Source: Hyphomicrobiales bacterium (GTDB taxonomy: Bacteria; Pseudomonadota; Alphaproteobacteria; Rhizobiales; Devosiaceae). From it: DNA of 10,077 nucleotides. Made by a program: the position numbers and the translations under genes. Shown here piece by piece: positions 7,704 through 10,077 of the stretch. The DNA is taken from assembly GCA_015487985.1 (NCBI GenBank), contig WFOP01000259.1, positions 1-10,077 on the forward strand, written 5' to 3'. Each line of letters begins with the position of its first letter. Positions within the stretch are counted from its first letter, which is position 1. Below the pieces are notes generated by a model, which saw only the letters and a list, made by a program, of their open reading frames with translations, had not been told where the DNA came from and ran no database searches.

Positions 7704-7718
7704 TTAACAAAAATTAAA
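7704..7718 (+). promoter_or_regulatory. Imperfect CtrA-type site, TTAA-N7-TAAA
   Basis: A full TTAAC half-site is followed after seven bases by TAAA, one mismatch from the CtrA consensus TTAA-N7-TTAA. It lies 31 bp to the left of the exact match, on about the same helical face (45 bp start to start). It is weak alone, because the region is A/T-rich. Confidence 0.35.
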
Positions 7719-7748
7719 CAGCGGACAATACTGAAAAAAAACCAAACG

Positions 7749-7763
7749 TTAACAAAAAGTTAA
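7749..7763 (+). promoter_or_regulatory. CtrA-type binding site, exact TTAA-N7-TTAA
   Basis: TTAACAAAAAGTTAA matches the CtrA recognition pattern exactly, with the preferred C after the first half-site. In Caulobacter, CtrA bound at such sites in the origin blocks replication in non-replicating cells, and CtrA is widespread in Alphaproteobacteria. Here the site is 33 bp from a DnaA-box-like sequence, which fits that model. AT-rich DNA can give this pattern by chance. Confidence 0.55.
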
Positions 7764-7796
7764 TCAAGCAGATTAAAGAACCAGGCCAACGCAACC

Positions 7797-7805
7797 TGTG
7801 GAAAA
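7797..7805 (-). promoter_or_regulatory. DnaA box TTTTCCACA (reverse strand)
   Basis: The reverse complement of TGTGGAAAA fits the relaxed DnaA consensus TTWTNCACA at every position. It lies between the exact CtrA-type site and the next DnaA-box-like sequence, and is the best DnaA match in the gap. Confidence 0.6.
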
Positions 7806-7882
7806 ATCTCGAAAAGCAAATTCCTCTCTATCAGACCATATACCCATAAATCACAACCCTGTGTATTTAATGCCACGCCGAT

Positions 7883-7897
7883 TTAACTCTGAATAAA
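7883..7897 (+). promoter_or_regulatory. Imperfect CtrA-type site, TTAA-N7-TAAA
   Basis: TTAACTCTGAATAAA has one mismatch in the second half-site, the same deviation as the near match at 7704. It lies between two DnaA-box-like sequences. Support is modest. Confidence 0.35.
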
Positions 7898-7946
7898 TTG
7901 GCAGTCAGATGGGACAAACCTTCTCAAAGTCTAAAAGCATTCAACT

Positions 7947-7955
7947 TTGTCCACA
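7947..7955 (+). promoter_or_regulatory. DnaA-box-like 9-mer TTGTCCACA
   Basis: One mismatch from TTATCCACA (G for A at position 3). The CCACA core is intact. It lies about 115 bp upstream of the preferred aroE start, on the right side of the gap. Confidence 0.5.
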
Positions 7956-8014
7956 CACCCCCCCTGTCTCCCTGTATAACAAAGGGAGCATCAGCATTCT
8001 TTCTCAAAGCAACT

Positions 8015-8025
8015 GATTCTATAAT
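8015..8025 (+). promoter_or_regulatory. Likely aroE promoter -10 element TATAAT next to a GATTC site
   Basis: A perfect TATAAT lies at 8020-8025, directly after GATTC (8015-8019), which fits the CcrM methylation pattern GANTC. No good -35 is found 16-18 bases upstream (the sequence there is TTCTTT). If this is the -10, transcription would begin near 8032. That leaves almost no leader before the ATG at 8034 but about 29 bases before the ATG at 8061, which favours 8061 as the aroE start. Confidence 0.4.
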
Positions 8026-8060
8026 AAACAAGCATGCAGAATTTAAGGCACACCGATAAA

Positions 8061-8912
8061 ATGAGCCCTCGATCACAAAAAACAGCACTGGTAATCGGTC
8101 ACCCAATTTCCCATTCCAAATCCCCCCACATTCACAATCACTGGCTAAAATCCGCTCGCATAGACGCCCGTTATATTGCCCTGGACGTCGCGCCGGGCAA
8201 TTTGGCTGACTTTATTACGGATCTGCGAGTCAAAAATTATATTGGCGCCAACATTACCCTGCCCCATAAACAGCATATTATGCGCTATTGCGACGCCACC
8301 ACCTTAACAGCGCAACAAATCGGCGCTGTTAACACGCTGTACTTTGATGGCAAAAAACTGGTAGGTGACAATACGGATGCTTATGGATTTGCCGCCAATC
8401 TGGACCAATTTGCGCCCCGTTGGCACAAAAATCTCAATCAGGCCATAGTTTTGGGGGCAGGCGGTGCTGCCCGCGCCATCATTGGCGCACTCCTGCATCG
8501 CGCCGCCGCCAGAATAATCATTTTGAACAGAACAGTGTCAAACGCTCAGGGGCTGGCCCAATGGTTCAATAAAAGCAACAAAATTTCAAAAGTTAAGGCA
8601 GGCACCTTAGAGGAGTTTGAAAAACATGCAGGTCAAAGCGATTTGTTGATCAACACCAGCTCGGTTGGCTTAAACAATACAAAATTTGACAATCTTGACC
8701 TTGCAGCATTACCCAAACATGCCCTGGTTCATGACATTGTCTATACCCCGTTAATGACACCCCTGCTTGCAGATGCCCGGAGACAGGGCTTGAAAACCGT
8801 GGATGGCCTGGGCATGTTATTGCATCAGGCAGCCCCCGGATTTGAAAAATGGTTTGGCGTAAAACCCGTTGTAAACGATGAACTGCGCCAGATAATCCTG
8901 AGCAGACTTTGA
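8061..8912 (+). CDS. aroE: Shikimate dehydrogenase (NADP+) AroE
   Basis: AroE reduces 3-dehydroshikimate to shikimate with NADPH, the fourth step of the shikimate pathway to aromatic amino acids. From the ATG at 8061 the product has 283 residues, typical for the family. The substrate-binding motif GHPISHSKSP is at 13-22. ANITLPHK at 63-70 carries the catalytic lysine (K70). GAVNTL is at 88-93, and GDNTDAYGF at 102-110 has the catalytic aspartate (D106). The nucleotide-binding loop LGAGGAARAI is at 131-140, NRT at 156-158, and DGLGMLLHQAAPGFEKWFG at 248-266. An in-frame ATG at 8034 would add nine residues, but it lies only nine bases past a perfect -10 and lacks a ribosome binding site; 8061 also has only a weak AAGG, rather far upstream. 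It is the first of three rightward genes. maf, which often precedes aroE in this class, is absent here. Confidence 0.96.
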   Translation: MSPRSQKTALVIGHPISHSKSPHIHNHWLKSARIDARYIALDVAPGNLADFITDLRVKNYIGANITLPHKQHIMRYCDATTLTAQQIGAVNTLYFDGKKLVGDNTDAYGFAANLDQFAPRWHKNLNQAIVLGAGGAARAIIGALLHRAAARIIILNRTVSNAQGLAQWFNKSNKISKVKAGTLEEFEKHAGQSDLLINTSSVGLNNTKFDNLDLAALPKHALVHDIVYTPLMTPLLADARRQGLKTVDGLGMLLHQAAPGFEKWFGVKPVVNDELRQIILSRL

Positions 8913-8937
8913 CAAACCTAATCTTGAGGCGGGTTCA

Positions 8938-9579
8938 ATGACAATTACCCATACCAAAAATCCAGATATTTTTTTGTTGGGTCTGACCGGTTCCATAGCA
9001 ACGGGTAAATCAACCGTACTGAATATGTTTGAGCAACTTGGCTATGCAACATTTTCTGCCGACGCCGCAGTTCACGAACTTTATGAAGCAGAAGCGGTGC
9101 CTTTCGTGTCAAAAATCGTTCCCCAGGCGATAAAGAACAATCGTGTGGATCGGCAGGTTTTGGCAGAAATACTGGTTAAAGAGCCAGCAAAAATCGCCCC
9201 CTTGGAAAAAATCATCCATCCTCTGGTCAAACAGCATTTTGATAAAACCCTTGCCCGGGCCATAAAGAACCAGGACAAATTGCTGGTGGTGGATATTCCC
9301 CTGCTGTTTGAAGGGAAAAATCAATATGAACTGGATGCCATCGCGGTCACATATTGTGACGAACGCAAACAACTCAAAAGAGCCTTGTCCCGTCCCAATA
9401 TGACTAAAGAAAAACTTGAAACAATTCTGGCACGTCAAATGCCTCAGGACCAAAAAAGAAAACAGGCCGATTTTGAAATAGATACCAACCAAAGCCTGCA
9501 AAAAACAAAAGAGCAGGTTGTGGATATAGCGGCTCGATGTCTGGCAATTTTGGCGGCCCGGCCCCACACTGGCAAATGA
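8938..9579 (+). CDS. coaE: Dephospho-CoA kinase CoaE
   Basis: CoaE phosphorylates the 3'-hydroxyl of the ribose in dephospho-CoA with ATP, the last step of coenzyme A synthesis. The 213-residue product begins with a short extension before the P-loop GLTGSIATGKST (15-26; Walker A GSIATGKS at 18-25). The conserved aspartate of the substrate site is D42 in FSADAAVHELY. HPLV is at 94-97, VDIPLLFE at 118-125, and the lid region LSRPNMTKEKLETILARQ at about 150-167, followed by the family's AD (177-178) and EIDTN. The ATG at 8938 is preceded by GAGG with nine bases between. The gene begins 25 bp after the aroE stop, so it probably shares a transcript with it. A close link of aroE, coaE and dnaQ is common in Alphaproteobacteria. 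Confidence 0.97.
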   Translation: MTITHTKNPDIFLLGLTGSIATGKSTVLNMFEQLGYATFSADAAVHELYEAEAVPFVSKIVPQAIKNNRVDRQVLAEILVKEPAKIAPLEKIIHPLVKQHFDKTLARAIKNQDKLLVVDIPLLFEGKNQYELDAIAVTYCDERKQLKRALSRPNMTKEKLETILARQMPQDQKRKQADFEIDTNQSLQKTKEQVVDIAARCLAILAARPHTGK

Positions 9580-9587
9580 ATATGGCC

Positions 9588-9601
9588 AGCCGATACCGGC
9601 T
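9588..9601. other. Small inverted repeat AGCCG-ATAC-CGGCT between coaE and dnaQ
   Basis: A 5-bp perfect stem with a 4-base loop lies 8 bp past the coaE stop codon. The bases that follow are A/T-rich (CAATTCTTAAATATTTT) but lack a clean T-run, so it is at most a weak terminator or RNA-processing structure. The dnaQ start codon is 26 bp further on. Confidence 0.3.
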
Positions 9602-9627
9602 CAATTCTTAAATATTTTAGGATACCC

Positions 9628-10077
9628 ATGACCCGGGAAATTGTACTGGATACTGAAACCACTGGATTTTCACATCAGGACGGTGATCGCATCGTTGAAA
9701 TCGGCTGTGTGGAACTGATAAATCATATACCCACCGGCAAAACCTATCACACCTATATTAACCCGGAACGCGATATGCCTGAAGGAGCCTTTCGCGTTCA
9801 CGGCCTGAGTGAGCAGTTTTTATCCGACAAACCCGTATTTGGCTCAATTTATGAAGAATTTTTACACTTCATTCAATCCTCAACACTCATCATCCACAAC
9901 GCGCCGTTTGATATGGGATTTTTGAATGCCGAACTGGTCAAAATCAACGTTTCCCAGTTAAAAAACCCGGTCATTGACACGGTTCAAATGGCCCGGGAAA
10001 AACATCCCGGCGCCAGGGTGGGACTGGATGCACTTTGCAAACATTATGGCATTGATAATTCCCGGCGTACCCTGCAC
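9628..10077 (+). CDS. dnaQ: DNA polymerase III epsilon subunit DnaQ (3'-5' proofreading exonuclease), cut by the right edge
   Basis: DnaQ removes misincorporated bases during chromosome replication as part of the polymerase III core. The frame from the ATG at 9628 gives 150 codons and continues past the window; the full protein is usually about 230-245 residues. The DEDD-family exonuclease motifs seen are Exo I VLDTETTGF at 6-14 (metal ligands D8 and E10) and Exo II IIHNAPFDMGFLN at 88-100 (D95). The VIDTVQMAREKHPGARVGLD stretch at 115-134 leads to the last visible residues RTLH, where the Exo III HGALLDA motif would begin. AGGA lies seven bases before the ATG. The gap from coaE is 48 bp, so it may be cotranscribed or have its own promoter; I see no clear promoter. 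Confidence 0.97.
   Translation, partial: MTREIVLDTETTGFSHQDGDRIVEIGCVELINHIPTGKTYHTYINPERDMPEGAFRVHGLSEQFLSDKPVFGSIYEEFLHFIQSSTLIIHNAPFDMGFLNAELVKINVSQLKNPVIDTVQMAREKHPGARVGLDALCKHYGIDNSRRTLH

Larger units (their letters stand above)
7395..8060. other. Putative chromosomal replication origin (oriC)
   Basis: This 666-bp gap has no credible gene and separates two sets of genes pointing away from each other. It contains three DnaA-box-like 9-mers (7648, 7797 and 7947), one exact TTAA-N7-TTAA CtrA-type site (7749), two TTAA-N7-TAAA near matches (7704 and 7883), and a very AT-rich stretch at about 7510-7625 that could unwind. Two sequences resemble IHF sites with one deviation each (7489-7501 and 7762-7775). 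The position beside rho/mnmE/mnmG/rsmG/parAB, with parS sites 3-5 kb away, is where alphaproteobacterial origins usually lie. The region must also hold the promoters of rho and aroE. The box count is modest, and no experiment or skew plot was available. Confidence 0.7.

Noticed and set aside
7924..8106. A 60-residue leftward open frame at the right of the intergenic gap
   Set aside because: It overlaps the aroE start on the opposite strand and covers a DnaA-box-like sequence and the likely aroE promoter. It shows no recognisable motif, so chance is the best explanation.
413..9579. A novel multi-gene defence, mobile or metabolic system
   Set aside because: Every complete gene belongs to a well-known core family in a conserved origin-proximal order. 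No integrase, transposase, toxin or phage gene, or sharp composition shift in coding DNA, was seen.
9081..9662. Leftward open frames antisense to coaE and the dnaQ start
   Set aside because: coaE and dnaQ are intact on the other strand with all expected motifs; these frames are by-products of their codon use.

Overview
This looks like an origin-proximal chromosomal segment of an alphaproteobacterium. The main evidence is the gene order. The leftward set rho, mnmE, mnmG, rsmG, parA, parB and the rightward set aroE, coaE, dnaQ form the conserved neighbourhood that flanks the replication origin in many members of this class. GC content looks moderate (about 45-50% by eye), and one intergenic region carries a CtrA-type motif. 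I cannot assign a genus.

Layout from left to right. Positions 1-77 hold the first codons of a leftward gene that runs off the edge and starts with a hydrophobic segment. Positions 78-412 have no convincing gene, but contain a GC-rich 26-bp tandem repeat (four copies, each able to form a hairpin) and two other small hairpins. From 413 to 7394, six leftward genes lie almost without gaps: the chromosome partition pair (parB, parA), a 16S rRNA methyltransferase (rsmG), the two subunits of the tRNA wobble-uridine modification enzyme (mnmG, mnmE), and transcription terminator Rho. Positions 7395-8060 are an AT-rich gap that I interpret as the likely replication origin. It has three DnaA-box-like 9-mers, one exact TTAA-N7-TTAA CtrA-type site, two near matches to that site, and a very AT-rich stretch. 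To its right, three genes run rightward: shikimate dehydrogenase (aroE), dephospho-CoA kinase (coaE), and the proofreading subunit of DNA polymerase III (dnaQ, cut by the right edge).

The parts fit together functionally. ParA and ParB segregate newly copied origins. ParB loads at parS, and three parS sites are visible: a perfect 16-bp palindrome inside rsmG and two copies of an identical one-mismatch variant between mnmG and mnmE, one of which includes the mnmE stop codon. All three lie 3-5 kb from the presumed origin. Genes on both sides point away from the gap, as expected for transcription co-oriented with bidirectional replication.

I see no defence system, mobile element, CRISPR array or new multi-gene system. 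All complete genes belong to well-known core families. The parts worth a second look are non-coding: the putative origin, the placement of the parS sites, and the tandem hairpin repeat downstream of parB.
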